From contig OX638329.1 in assembly GCA_951812755.1 (NCBI GenBank), positions 1,163,339-1,227,338 of the forward strand: a stretch of DNA of 64,000 nt. The letters run 5' to 3'. The DNA comes from an uncultured Latescibacterota bacterium. GTDB taxonomy: Bacteria; Latescibacterota; UBA2968. The position numbers and the translations under genes are program-made. Positions 1 to 8,848 of this stretch are shown here, piece after piece. The notes beneath the pieces are model-generated. The model was not told the DNA's origin, did no database searches, and saw nothing but the letters and a program-made list of their open reading frames with translations. How positions within the stretch are numbered: the stretch's first letter is position 1; the number at the start of each line of letters is the position of its first letter.

Positions 1-491
1 CTTCCGCCAGATCCCAGACCCTGGTAAAATCCCTCCAGGACTCTGGGGGCGTTGATCGGGTACATCCACCAGGGTAGGTGGTCGAAAATCAGTTCCTCCC
101 AGCGGTTCTCGGGCGACGCCAAATACCTCGGTCCGGCCATTTGCCCCACCCATTGGCTCGCCCAATTGTACCCGACGAATAGTCCGCCGATCCAGAGCAC
201 GCAAAGCAATAATCGAAGTTCCGCAGAGGTCAGCGATAACCGCGGCATGAACCGCTTCAACAGTGTATTGCCCAGGAGCCAGAACACAAATGGCAGCAGC
301 GCGGTCATCGGCAGGTTGGACACGGCCATTCGCACAGACCGGGTTCTCATTTCCAGGTACATAGACGCTATGCAGCCCAGAGCCAGGGTGACTACCGCAA
401 TCAGCACCATCCACCACCGCACGCGCTCGGCCTCGGCTACTGCTTCTGCTGCTTGAACTTCGTGGCTCAACGCTCCCGATGGCTGTGCCAT
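1..491 (-). CDS. DUF6785-like polytopic membrane protein, partial
   Basis: The reading frame starts with ATG at 491 and stays open to the window edge, giving 163 residues of the N-terminal part. It begins MAQPSG, has a hydrophobic segment at about residues 27-43 and another at about 60-75, and contains an ENRWEELIFDHLPWW motif. This is closely matched in order and spacing by the protein at 6551-8536 (ENRWQELIFDNLPWW), so the two are paralogues. That family (annotated as DUF6785/DUF6784) has no established function; a multi-spanning inner-membrane protein, possibly a transporter, is my inference. It is the last visible gene of a seven-gene minus-strand operon, 49 nt after the isomerase gene. 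The C-terminal two-thirds lies outside the window. Confidence 0.8.
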   Translation of the reverse strand, partial: MAQPSGALSHEVQAAEAVAEAERVRWWMVLIAVVTLALGCIASMYLEMRTRSVRMAVSNLPMTALLPFVFWLLGNTLLKRFMPRLSLTSAELRLLLCVLWIGGLFVGYNWASQWVGQMAGPRYLASPENRWEELIFDHLPWWMYPINAPRVLEGFYQGLGSGG

Positions 492-540
492 GGCACAATC
501 TCCGGTGGTAATTCCCGACACGCTATGCCGTCGAACAATG

Positions 541-1389
541 CTAATCTCTGGGTACTCCTGCTTCTTTGAAAGCGTTGCTCAGGGCTGTGTAGGAACGGCG
601 CGCGGTATCCATGGTATCGAATTCCTCCTGTGACCAGATACGGGCGCTGACCTCCAGGGTGATATAATCGTCCCAGCCAGCCTGCGCCATGGCCCGCATA
701 TAGGCGGTAGAATCGAGTTCGCCGTCACCCAGAACGCGAAAATCAAACGAACCATCCGCATGGCGTTTCGCATCGGTGATGTGGGTGTGGCCGGTGATGG
801 GGACCAGATCCCTGACGCACGCTTCGATGGAATCTCCGGCAAGGTAAAAGTGAACAATATCAAAATGGAGGCGAAGGTGGGGGCTATCCACTTTCTGAAT
901 GACCTCCAGTGCCCGCACCGACCGATCAACGGCCGCGCCGCAGTGAGCCTCTCCCGCAATGACAATCCCTTCTTTCTCGCCCAACTCTGCGTAATCCTGG
1001 AGTCGGGCGACGATTCCATTTTTGTCCCTGTCCCAGGCTTCGGTCTTCCCGCCAATGCCAATGGAAATGGCGATGGGTTCGCGGTATCCGAAGTCCCGCG
1101 CCAGCTGCACGGTCTCCCGGGTTGTCTCCAGATTTCGAGCGTGGAGATCCGCATCGGGCTCCCAGGCTTTGGGTCCCACCAGCATCAATGCTGGCACGCC
1201 GAGTTGTTGTGTTTCGAGAATTTTCCGGATATTGCTTCGTCTGGTAGAATTGTAATCGGCGGGAAGTGCATTCTCGTGCTTATCTCCAATGTAGATCTCA
1301 ACACCGTCATACCCAATGGACCGAAGCAGTGGAATGGACTCTTCCAGGGGTATATCGGGCATAGCGTAGGTGCCGTAGGCAATTTTCAT
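541..1389 (-). CDS. sugar phosphate isomerase/epimerase family protein
   Basis: This is a 282-residue TIM-barrel protein of the xylose-isomerase-like (AP endonuclease 2) superfamily. The N-terminus MKIAYGTYAMPDIPLEES followed by GYDGVEIYIG is the usual first beta strand and loop. Putative metal ligands lie along the barrel: a Glu in IAGEAHCG (about 147), the Asp/His of LHFDIVHF (about 177-180), TGHTHITDAKR (about 201-205) and a late Glu in ITLEVS. The family converts ketoses, inositols or sugar acids; the substrate here cannot be read. Its start codon overlaps the stop of the Gfo/Idh/MocA gene by 4 nt. Isomerase and Gfo/Idh genes are commonly paired for inositol or rare-sugar catabolism, so joint action is likely. 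Confidence 0.85.
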   Translation of the reverse strand: MKIAYGTYAMPDIPLEESIPLLRSIGYDGVEIYIGDKHENALPADYNSTRRSNIRKILETQQLGVPALMLVGPKAWEPDADLHARNLETTRETVQLARDFGYREPIAISIGIGGKTEAWDRDKNGIVARLQDYAELGEKEGIVIAGEAHCGAAVDRSVRALEVIQKVDSPHLRLHFDIVHFYLAGDSIEACVRDLVPITGHTHITDAKRHADGSFDFRVLGDGELDSTAYMRAMAQAGWDDYITLEVSARIWSQEEFDTMDTARRSYTALSNAFKEAGVPRD

Positions 1390-2486
1390 GGCGTTCCTTC
1401 AATCGAAGACACTTTCTCCACATTTCCGCTCGCTATGGAAGCTTCGATGGCATGGAGCAGTGCTGTGGTGCGGGCCGCATCTGCAAAATCCGATCGGATT
1501 GCAGAGGACAACGAAGGGTTGCGGATGGCGTTCAAAAATACTTCTATTTCCTCAAAATGTGGGGGGTCGGGTGGATCTTGCGGTCGTCTGTTGGGATGGA
1601 TATCACCGCTTCGCCCCATGGCTGGTCCCTGCGGAAATTGTTCGGAAATACTTCTAACTTTTTCATCCGGTGCTCCGATTGAGCCTTCAATTCGGGGGGG
1701 GATGGAAGAAAGCGAAAGCCGAATATCCCTGCCGAAGAAGGTGAGGTCGTCCCGCCTTTGTGCGCAGGCCCAGGATAGGAGAACACAGCCGATTGCCCCG
1801 GAGGAGAATTGGAGATTGATCGACATGCTGTCTTCGATGGTGAAGCTGTCGCTGATGGGAATTGTCAGGTTGCTGCCAAAAGCGTGTACAGCGTCAATAT
1901 CACCTGCAATATAGCGGATTACATCGAGGGTGTGGATTGTATTGTCGAATAATGATCCGCCTTTTTCTTTGAGGTAAAACCAGTCGGCTCCAAGATTGCG
2001 GGTCAATCCCGGGCTGGTGATTACAGAGGCATCTACCAGATTGATCTGTCTGCTATCCAATAGCTCCAGACATCGATCTACAGAGGGCGCGTAGCGTTGG
2101 TTAAAGCCGACGCTGTGAATTAGATCAGTGTTTTGCAGGAGTGCGACGATTTCACGCGCTTCTCGCAGGGATTGAGCGGGGGGCTTTTCGCATAGGAAGG
2201 GCACGTTGTGCTGTATGGCGGCCTGTATGACTGGCTTGCGAAGAACGGGAGGCGTGCAGATGAGTATAGCGCCCAGGTCCTCGACTTCTTCGAAGATTTT
2301 TTCCCAATCTGTGTATGCCTGTGCTCCGTAAGTAGCGGCTTTGGCGCGCGCCAGGTTTTCGTCCAGGTCGCATATCGCGGCGATGCGATTGCCGCCGAGA
2401 AATGCGAGGTTTTCGAGGTGTCGCGTGGCGATGTTTCCCGCGCCTATTACGGCTATATTGATGGGTCTATTTGTCTCTCGTTCCAT
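1386..2486 (-). CDS. Gfo/Idh/MocA family NAD(P)-dependent oxidoreductase
   Basis: A 366-residue protein with an N-terminal Rossmann domain (GAGNIA, residues 15-20) and the family's Glu-Lys-Pro signature (FLCEKPPA, E100-P102), followed by the alpha/beta substrate domain. The family oxidises or reduces sugars, inositols and pseudosugars with a tightly held nicotinamide cofactor. Here Glu-Lys-Pro is intact, so the enzyme should be active, but the substrate is unknown. It sits between a PhyH dioxygenase gene (10 nt upstream) and the isomerase gene (4-nt overlap). The C-terminal segment at about 283-315 is rich in Asp/Pro and looks like an insertion relative to shorter family members. Confidence 0.88.
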   Translation of the reverse strand: MERETNRPINIAVIGAGNIATRHLENLAFLGGNRIAAICDLDENLARAKAATYGAQAYTDWEKIFEEVEDLGAILICTPPVLRKPVIQAAIQHNVPFLCEKPPAQSLREAREIVALLQNTDLIHSVGFNQRYAPSVDRCLELLDSRQINLVDASVITSPGLTRNLGADWFYLKEKGGSLFDNTIHTLDVIRYIAGDIDAVHAFGSNLTIPISDSFTIEDSMSINLQFSSGAIGCVLLSWACAQRRDDLTFFGRDIRLSLSSIPPRIEGSIGAPDEKVRSISEQFPQGPAMGRSGDIHPNRRPQDPPDPPHFEEIEVFLNAIRNPSLSSAIRSDFADAARTTALLHAIEASIASGNVEKVSSIEGTP

Positions 2487-2496
2487 AGTTCTACCT

Positions 2497-3276
2497 TTAT
2501 ATTAGCGCGGCCTCCCGCACGCCTTCAAATTCTCGCCAGATATCTGTCATCACTTCGGTCCCGTTTTGCTGGATATCTACGTGGTTTAGACGGAAGATCA
2601 CGGCATACCGGATATGCGGCGATAGATTGGGGCCGGCAGCGTGTATCATCTGGTGATGTACCAGTACCGCATCTCCCGCCTTTCCAGTGATCTGCACCGG
2701 TCCGTGGGGCAATTCTCCTCTCAGTCTGGGAAGGTCCTCGAATAACTGACCGTGCCCATTTGTTTGAAAATACGATTCCAGATAGCGGTGGGATCCCGGC
2801 CACACCGTAAAATTGCCCATATACGGCTCGGGCAAGTCCGACAGCATTATTACGCAAATAGCGGTAAAGTTTCGCCAGAATTCTCCTTCGGGCACTTTGG
2901 TCTTTTTTCCGCCCATCCCGTCGATGTGTCCCGATAGCGTCACAGATGCCCGGTCCTCCATCTTAGGGAACGGCAACGCGATCTGTCCGCTACTAACAGG
3001 TCGAAGCTTTCCTTTTCCCATCAGGGATTCGGCGATCTCGAAGATCGGCGTTTTATTCACCAGGCTGGCGTAGAATGGGTCCGGATGGTTTTTGTAACTA
3101 TAATATCCATTGTACAGCGTAAGCGGATAGTCTCCCCCTGGAATCATCCCTTCGCTGCCCAGTTGATGGTTGATTTTTTTTATTGCTTGCGCCACCCTGT
3201 GCTCTGGAATCACGCCTTCCAACTTGAGATAGCCCTGTTCTTTGAAAAGTGCCTTCTTCTCGGCGGTCATTTCCAT
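2497..3276 (-). CDS. phytanoyl-CoA dioxygenase (PhyH) family protein
   Basis: A 259-residue Fe(II)/2-oxoglutarate-dependent dioxygenase of the PhyH family. The HxD metal pair is H117 and D119 (GHIDGMGG), the distal His is H212 (MIHAAGPN), and the 2-oxoglutarate-anchoring Arg is probably R223 (HIRYAVIF). The jelly-roll core is preceded by the usual N-terminal helix (FKEQGYLKLEGVI). Such enzymes hydroxylate small organic molecules; in marine heterotrophs many copies occur with sugar-catabolism genes and have no assigned substrate. It lies 15 nt downstream of the sialidase-like gene in the same operon. This is one of three PhyH genes in the window; the others are at 60857 and 61669. Confidence 0.88.
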   Translation of the reverse strand: MEMTAEKKALFKEQGYLKLEGVIPEHRVAQAIKKINHQLGSEGMIPGGDYPLTLYNGYYSYKNHPDPFYASLVNKTPIFEIAESLMGKGKLRPVSSGQIALPFPKMEDRASVTLSGHIDGMGGKKTKVPEGEFWRNFTAICVIMLSDLPEPYMGNFTVWPGSHRYLESYFQTNGHGQLFEDLPRLRGELPHGPVQITGKAGDAVLVHHQMIHAAGPNLSPHIRYAVIFRLNHVDIQQNGTEVMTDIWREFEGVREAALI

Positions 3277-3291
3277 GTTATGGTCTCCTTG

Positions 3292-5142
3292 TTATGGACA
3301 TCCCGCTTGATAATTTCCAATGGCTTCCGATGTGTGCAAGTACCGGTTGTAAATCCGCAGGGCTTGAAGTCCGGAGCCGATTTGAAGCGTTTCAGCCCCG
3401 TTGGCGTGTCTCAGATTCGGGCTGAACCGCCCCCAGCCAAACTGGCGATTCGTACCTCCATCGCAGAGTTTGCCATCTACCACAAATGTGATGATCCTGG
3501 GACCGCCATCTACAATTGCCGAAATGTGGTGCTGTTCGCCTGTGCGCAGATAACCGGAATCGCAGTCCCACCGGTTCTCGGTTCGCCCGTCGTTTAATAC
3601 AATCTCGACTGTGCCTCGTTCCGTGGTTTGCACGCACATTCCCTGTCCGTTTTCCAGCCTGCTGTCCAGCAGTACCTGTCCTGCATCCAGCGATGGCAGT
3701 CTCAGCCATAGATCAATAGTAAATCCCTGTCTCAGATCTCGCGTTGGATAAGGACTGGCGCTGTCTCGCTCGTTGAATGCCGGCAGTTCCGGTATTTTCA
3801 CTTCGCCCAGATTTGGCTGAGACAATTCCAGTACGAGACCTTCGGTGGCTATTTCCCTATTTTCAGCCTGTTCCCACAAGCTCTCCAGCAGGGAGGTGTC
3901 CAACTCGTGTACGCGGGCGATATCCTTTTGAGTTTCTGTAAGATAATACTTCCCGCTGTCTTCCACCAGATCTGGATAGCTCATGCGGATGTACGGGTCG
4001 TCGTCATAAAGCGCGATTTCTGGTTGTGACCACTGGATTATACGGCCCTCTGGCGCGTCTGCTTCGATCCCGCCGCACAACCACACCGGGTTGCGGTCCT
4101 GATAAGATAATGAGCGCCGGTCCGGGTGCTCTCCGATAAACCGCCCCCCGTGGTTGTGAAACCAGTAGAGAAATTTTCCATTTTCGCATTGCCACGCGAA
4201 ATTAGCCGCTCTCGGATGTTTCATGCGTCGTCCGTCCGCAAAGCACTGATATATCGGCTCTGTCCAGGTATGCCCGTTGTCCCGGCTGTACGCGCATACC
4301 GGGTACCCATCAATCGAACGGTACACGCTGTAAAACGACCCATCGCTCAAGCGGCTGTAGCTGTGTTCTTCGGAGACTGGACCGCCTTCCGGTGGCGTCC
4401 GCAGTCCTGCATCGCCATCTGGCAGTGTCTCCCAGGCAATTTTCTGCGGGTCCTGTTCTGTCAGGATATTTTCGCTTTTTAGAAGTACGCCTTCCGAACG
4501 GGTGAAAAATCCCATCCCGAATCCTCCCACTTTGTGCAGCGATACGTACGCGGCCCGATCGTCGGCTATTGCCTTACCGACGTTCCAGAAATACCGCAGT
4601 TTGCCCCCGTCCGCGTTCTCCCGGTCAATCGCCATTTCTCGCACCGCAATCGGGTAGCGCTGTGCCGACCACGTCCGCCCGTGATCGTCGCTGTATTTAA
4701 ATACAAAATGTCCCAGTGAATCTACCCGGGTACAATATCCGTCTCTATAAGGTGGATTGTCTCCTTTTACTTTCCGGACATTGTCCGTGTTGTGATTGTA
4801 AAATACGTAAATCCGTCCGTATGGAACCTTCAGCACTACTGCATACGATGCCTCAGGTCCGTGTGCAGGCTCAATATCTACCAGATCTGCCCAGGTCTGT
4901 CCTCTATCAATACTGCGTGCCGACACTACGTGCTGCCCCTGCGCGCCTTCTCTGCCCGTTCCCGTTGTCATAATGCACAACCAGGCCCCGTCGTCCGTTT
5001 TTACGACATAGGGCTGATCGCAATATCCTTTGCTGGGAATTTTCCAGCCGTTTGCAATGTGACGCCAATCCGGAATCTCGGAGATGGTTTCCGCGGTCAG
5101 GCTCTGGTCTGCAAGTGCTGCTGCGTTCTGATTTTTAGGCAT
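3292..5142 (-). CDS. sialidase/neuraminidase-fold protein with C-terminal LamG-like domain
   Basis: A 616-residue protein whose first 400 residues form a BNR/sialidase-type beta-propeller. Three Asp-box motifs (SxDxGxTW) are visible: S77-W84 (SIDRGQTW), S151-W158 (SDDHGRTW) and one near residue 287 (SRDNGHTW). Residues about 440-610 resemble a concanavalin-like/LamG lectin fold (IDLWLRLPSLDAGQVLLDSR, ISAIVDGG, LQALRIYNRYL). There is no obvious signal peptide, so location is uncertain; the Asn-rich start gives no membrane segment. A glycan hydrolase or binding role fits the operon, which also encodes oxidoreductase and isomerase genes. The catalytic arginine triad was not confirmed, so true sialidase activity is unproven. 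Confidence 0.75.
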   Translation of the reverse strand: MPKNQNAAALADQSLTAETISEIPDWRHIANGWKIPSKGYCDQPYVVKTDDGAWLCIMTTGTGREGAQGQHVVSARSIDRGQTWADLVDIEPAHGPEASYAVVLKVPYGRIYVFYNHNTDNVRKVKGDNPPYRDGYCTRVDSLGHFVFKYSDDHGRTWSAQRYPIAVREMAIDRENADGGKLRYFWNVGKAIADDRAAYVSLHKVGGFGMGFFTRSEGVLLKSENILTEQDPQKIAWETLPDGDAGLRTPPEGGPVSEEHSYSRLSDGSFYSVYRSIDGYPVCAYSRDNGHTWTEPIYQCFADGRRMKHPRAANFAWQCENGKFLYWFHNHGGRFIGEHPDRRSLSYQDRNPVWLCGGIEADAPEGRIIQWSQPEIALYDDDPYIRMSYPDLVEDSGKYYLTETQKDIARVHELDTSLLESLWEQAENREIATEGLVLELSQPNLGEVKIPELPAFNERDSASPYPTRDLRQGFTIDLWLRLPSLDAGQVLLDSRLENGQGMCVQTTERGTVEIVLNDGRTENRWDCDSGYLRTGEQHHISAIVDGGPRIITFVVDGKLCDGGTNRQFGWGRFSPNLRHANGAETLQIGSGLQALRIYNRYLHTSEAIGNYQAGCP

Positions 5143-5147
5143 ATTCT

Positions 5148-6512
5148 CTATTGCCCCTCTTTCCAGTTCGGGTTGTACAGTTCTCCCGGCATTGTCGAGT
5201 GAATTAACTCATACACGCCGTAGCGCCGCCGGTCTTGAAATACGAAGAGATACCGCTTTGACCGATCGTAAGTCCATTTTTCTATTGCGCCTGCAAAATT
5301 CTCCGACGATTGTTCGAAGTCCCGGTCATCGGGTGGGCCGTATTTGATGTACACGCGGCCCTTGTCCGTGTCTGATCCCCGTTTATGGGCTTCTGACCCA
5401 AAGTGTTCATCGGCAAACTGTACCCGTGTCATGTGTTCTCGCAGTCGCTCGTTCAACGGCGTGCCGGGCGTTGGGTCCATCTTTCTCCAGAATGCTTTTA
5501 AGAAGTCCATGCGTTCCGCTTCGGTGGTCAGTGCTGCATAGCTGTTGAGATCCTTGTTTGATGCTATATACCGGATATCCTTAAAATATCGGAGTTGATC
5601 CTGCGCCTCTTCGCTCAACTCATCGGAAAACAGGAAGATCGCTCTGCGCTGTCGCACATGCTCCCGGGTGCCCCGGTCAAATGCCTCTATTTGAAAAAAA
5701 TAGACGCCCGCATTTAGTCCGTCTGTGTCGATTGTCTCTGTTTTGACAAAACTCTCTCCCGATACCCGAATCCGACGGGAAGGAAATTTTTTTATCTGCA
5801 TTCCGGACGAATCCGTAAAGCTGTATCCCAGAATTAGCGGCTCTGCAGGTTGGTCTTTTTGGCGTTTCAAATTGTAAATTTCAAAATAAACGGGCACTGG
5901 CTCGCCCGCCCGGTACCGATGGGTGACATTGGGTACTATATTCCACCCGTTTTTTACAAATTTTCCGGCTTCCTCTTGCGGCGTGATTTTTGTAGCAAAT
6001 AACAAATCGCTGATCGATAGGTCTTTTCGATCAAAATTTCGCACCTGGAGCCACGCCTCAAAAATCCCCGTCTTTCCGCTGTAAATATCCTCGGCTGATA
6101 GCTCGAGCCGATACGTTTTCGGGGGCAGGTCCAGTCCCACTATCTCCCGAACCACGGCGCCTGCTTGTCGGGGCGCGTTCATATCTGGAACTGAGATATT
6201 CTGTGTCCAGGTTTTGACCTTTGCCTTTTGTCCTGCTGAATCCGATAGGGTTACTGCATACTGCAACTGAGCCACAAAAGCGTCTTTCTGGGGTACAAAT
6301 TGGAGCGACTGGGCATCTACGACCGTACAGATATCTACTCGTGTGAATCCCTTTGGGCCTCGAAACCCGGTTGTTTCTACAACGATTTGCAACACCTCAA
6401 GGGTCTTCAACGACGGGTCTTGAATATTCTGTGCCCAAACGGGCGAGATACCCGACAGATGGATGAGTACGGCCGGAACGATTGTAAACCAGACCACATA
6501 ACAGAGTTTCAT
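5148..6512 (-). CDS. GWxTD domain-containing exported protein
   Basis: A 454-residue protein with a signal peptide at residues 1-27 (hydrophobic run, then VWAQ). The N-terminal two-thirds is beta-rich. The C-terminal part has the family block: an FWRKMDPTPGTPLNE stretch near 337, then TDKGRVYIKYGPPDDRD near 380-397. In this protein the position usually occupied by Trp in the GWxTD name motif is Ser (RGSDTDKG). The domain is of unknown function and is common in FCB-group and candidate-phylum genomes. A paralogue of almost equal length, with the same substitution, lies at 48765-50138. The gene is 5 nt upstream of the sialidase-like gene, so the two are probably co-translated. Confidence 0.82.
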   Translation of the reverse strand: MKLCYVVWFTIVPAVLIHLSGISPVWAQNIQDPSLKTLEVLQIVVETTGFRGPKGFTRVDICTVVDAQSLQFVPQKDAFVAQLQYAVTLSDSAGQKAKVKTWTQNISVPDMNAPRQAGAVVREIVGLDLPPKTYRLELSAEDIYSGKTGIFEAWLQVRNFDRKDLSISDLLFATKITPQEEAGKFVKNGWNIVPNVTHRYRAGEPVPVYFEIYNLKRQKDQPAEPLILGYSFTDSSGMQIKKFPSRRIRVSGESFVKTETIDTDGLNAGVYFFQIEAFDRGTREHVRQRRAIFLFSDELSEEAQDQLRYFKDIRYIASNKDLNSYAALTTEAERMDFLKAFWRKMDPTPGTPLNERLREHMTRVQFADEHFGSEAHKRGSDTDKGRVYIKYGPPDDRDFEQSSENFAGAIEKWTYDRSKRYLFVFQDRRRYGVYELIHSTMPGELYNPNWKEGQ

Positions 6513-6550
6513 GGCTTACCTCCAGCGCTGGATGCAGATACGGGTCGAAA

Positions 6551-8536
6551 TCACCAGCTGTGAATCAAATGCCCCTGGTCCGGGAACCAGATAAAATCGA
6601 TTAATGCTCCCACGGCCAGCGATAAAATAAATCCCACAATTAGACCATAGCAGGCCGGTTTGAGACGTCGATAAAGCTGAATCCCTCCGAATCGCAAAAC
6701 GATAAACTTGGCCAGCCACACGAGGAAGATATTCAGCATGTACACGCGGATCGGATATAGCGTGAATAGCATCAGTCCCAGGGGGTGCGCTGGCCACCAG
6801 GGTAGTCGCGCCTGTAAGAGACCAAATAGTACGGCTACCATGCCCCCTAAAATCCAGGTCGTGGCTTTGGGCAGGTCAAATACTGGGCGCTGCGTATTGG
6901 CCACTTCGCCGGCAATGCGGTTGAGGGTGCTTCGAGGTGCCCGCCGCATCAACCACTCGTCCATGTGAATTCCGCCGAACTGATAACACAGCCAGACTGC
7001 GTATATAATGGTGACCAGCATGCCCAGGATCACCCCGCCCCAGATCAATCCCGATGTGTTCCGGGCACCTTCTCGGAGCCTGGCCACGTGGGGGATGGCC
7101 TGTGGTACTCGCCAGCCAGCCAGCAGATGGTTGTTTACCAGGCCCTGCCCCACCAGTGAAGATTCCGAAAATCCCCGCGTGCCCAGCAGGCTCAGGCTGT
7201 TCGCGGGAAAGGGGGGATAAATATAGGGGAATCCACTGGCTGCCAGAAACTTCATCGCCGCAAATAGTCCCATCGCAAATAGCCCCACCCACAGAAGTGC
7301 CAGATGCGGTTCGTAGCCTGCGTGCATTACCCAGAAGAACAAATACAAAAGGCTCCCTATCAGGATAGCCAATGCCATCCGGGGCGATAGTATTGCTGTT
7401 TCGGCCTCTTCCCCCGATACCGATGCCCGCACCTGCTGGAATACCCGCTTCAAGTGTCCTCGTGCCACCCACACGGCCCATACCACCAGTCCTACCATCG
7501 CTCCGCTGGTAAAAATATTCAGAATTTCTGCGCCATCGGCTGTTTGCCCGGCCAGCCCGATGGAAAAGCCCGTGCGGTTCATCCCATATAGCGCCGTCAT
7601 TGCTATTGCATAGACCGACCATATCCCGAAGAGGATGTCTAAGTTGCACAAAAACGTAAATCCCATCAAGTTGGGTAGCAGGCGAACCTGAAGCGTATTG
7701 GGCGGCAAATGCCGCGATATGTCGATCAATCTCCGCTGGTGAATTGCCCATAGCTCATTGCGGGGAAAATCCGGCACAAACCACGATACCATATCCCACA
7801 GTTCCGGCAGGGCAGCAATAAAAAACCCCACCCAGAACGCCCAGGTGCGCATAAAAGGCGGCCACCCCCGGCGCCGGTCAAACCCGGCGGTTAGTTCCAG
7901 CGCCACTTCTGCGAGGGGAAAGGCCAATCGCTCGTGTTGCGCCCACTGTTTTTGAAAAATCGCCGTCAGTCCCAGTCCGATGCCCGCAATCGCCAGCGCG
8001 GCCGACATAGCCCAGAAAGATGGTGCCACCCACGCGGCCCACGGTACGGCTTCGCCGTATTCCAGGCCTTCGTAAAATCCCCGCAGGACTCCGGGCGAGT
8101 CCGCCAAAAACATCCACCAGGGCAGATTGTCAAAGATCAATTCCTGCCAGCGGTTCTCCGCGGATGCGAAATACCGTGCCGCCCCTACCCGCCCAGCCCA
8201 GGCCGTGGCCCAATTTGTGCCCGGAAATACGCCACCTACCCACAGGGTGCAAAATAACAGGCGAAGTTCGCCCGAAGACAGCGATACTCCGGGGCAAAAC
8301 CGTTTGAGCAGGCTGTTGCTCAGCAGCCAAAAGACAAATGGAAATAGTACGGCCATTGGCAATGTCGCCATTCCCATTCGCACGGTGCGGGGTTTCATCT
8401 CTACATACGTCGCCATCACACAGGCGAGAATGAGTGTGATACCCGCCACCAGCCAGACTTGCTTGCGCACGCCCAGAGATTCGGGAGGAGCAATCGCGGC
8501 GGCATTGCGTCTCAGCGTTTCAGAAGGTTGAGCCAT
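6551..8536 (-). CDS. DUF6785-like polytopic membrane protein
   Basis: A protein of about 661 residues with many hydrophobic segments (roughly 12-14 candidate membrane spans, from VWLVAGITLILACVMA near residue 28 to the C-terminal FIVLRFGG region). I chose the ATG at 8536 because the protein then begins MAQPSE, matching the MAQPSG start of its paralogue at 491; an upstream in-frame ATG at 8575 would add 13 poorly conserved residues. Family function is unknown. An integral inner-membrane role, such as transport of an oligosaccharide or sugar acid released by neighbouring enzymes, is inference from context. It is the first gene of the minus-strand operon, 38 nt before the GWxTD gene. Confidence 0.82.
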   Translation of the reverse strand: MAQPSETLRRNAAAIAPPESLGVRKQVWLVAGITLILACVMATYVEMKPRTVRMGMATLPMAVLFPFVFWLLSNSLLKRFCPGVSLSSGELRLLFCTLWVGGVFPGTNWATAWAGRVGAARYFASAENRWQELIFDNLPWWMFLADSPGVLRGFYEGLEYGEAVPWAAWVAPSFWAMSAALAIAGIGLGLTAIFQKQWAQHERLAFPLAEVALELTAGFDRRRGWPPFMRTWAFWVGFFIAALPELWDMVSWFVPDFPRNELWAIHQRRLIDISRHLPPNTLQVRLLPNLMGFTFLCNLDILFGIWSVYAIAMTALYGMNRTGFSIGLAGQTADGAEILNIFTSGAMVGLVVWAVWVARGHLKRVFQQVRASVSGEEAETAILSPRMALAILIGSLLYLFFWVMHAGYEPHLALLWVGLFAMGLFAAMKFLAASGFPYIYPPFPANSLSLLGTRGFSESSLVGQGLVNNHLLAGWRVPQAIPHVARLREGARNTSGLIWGGVILGMLVTIIYAVWLCYQFGGIHMDEWLMRRAPRSTLNRIAGEVANTQRPVFDLPKATTWILGGMVAVLFGLLQARLPWWPAHPLGLMLFTLYPIRVYMLNIFLVWLAKFIVLRFGGIQLYRRLKPACYGLIVGFILSLAVGALIDFIWFPDQGHLIHSW

Positions 8537-8848
8537 GTCGTAAAAAAAAGAAGCGTATCCCCTGCGATAGCGCATACCAGGTATGGCTCAGGATACGCTC
8601 TGGCTGTGATTTATGCAAAGGAAATCCAGAGAAATCAGCGCCATATCCATAAATTTTACTGCGATTATAACTGTTTGTTATCTTATCTAATCTATTAACA
8701 AAATTCTTGCATAGTGTAATAATGTGAAATATATTATTGGCATGCTATCATTATTTTATCAGTTCTATATGTTCTTTTTTAAGTATTGAAGAAATATGAT
8801 GTATCCGAGATATATTACTTATTTTTCATTTTTTCAGGAGGATATCTT
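8537..8848. other. AT-rich divergent intergenic region
   Basis: About 310 nt separate the minus-strand operon (start 8536) from the TonB-dependent receptor gene (start 8849). The stretch is strongly AT-rich from 8640 onward and holds one good plus-strand promoter candidate at 8707-8735, plus the AGGAGG ribosome-binding site at 8836-8841. No convincing reverse-strand promoter for the DUF6785 gene, and no riboswitch-like structure, was recognised. Confidence 0.6.
8707..8735 (+). promoter_or_regulatory. candidate sigma-70 promoter for the TonB-receptor operon
   Basis: TTGCAT (8707-8712), a 17-nt spacer and TATATT (8730-8735) lie about 115 nt before the receptor start. One mismatch to consensus in each box plus correct spacing makes this plausible. 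The region is AT-rich, so chance matches are possible. Confidence 0.45.

Noticed and set aside
760-1914. 384-codon plus-strand frame
   Set aside because: Antisense to the isomerase and Gfo/Idh/MocA genes, which have clear family motifs; no motif of its own.
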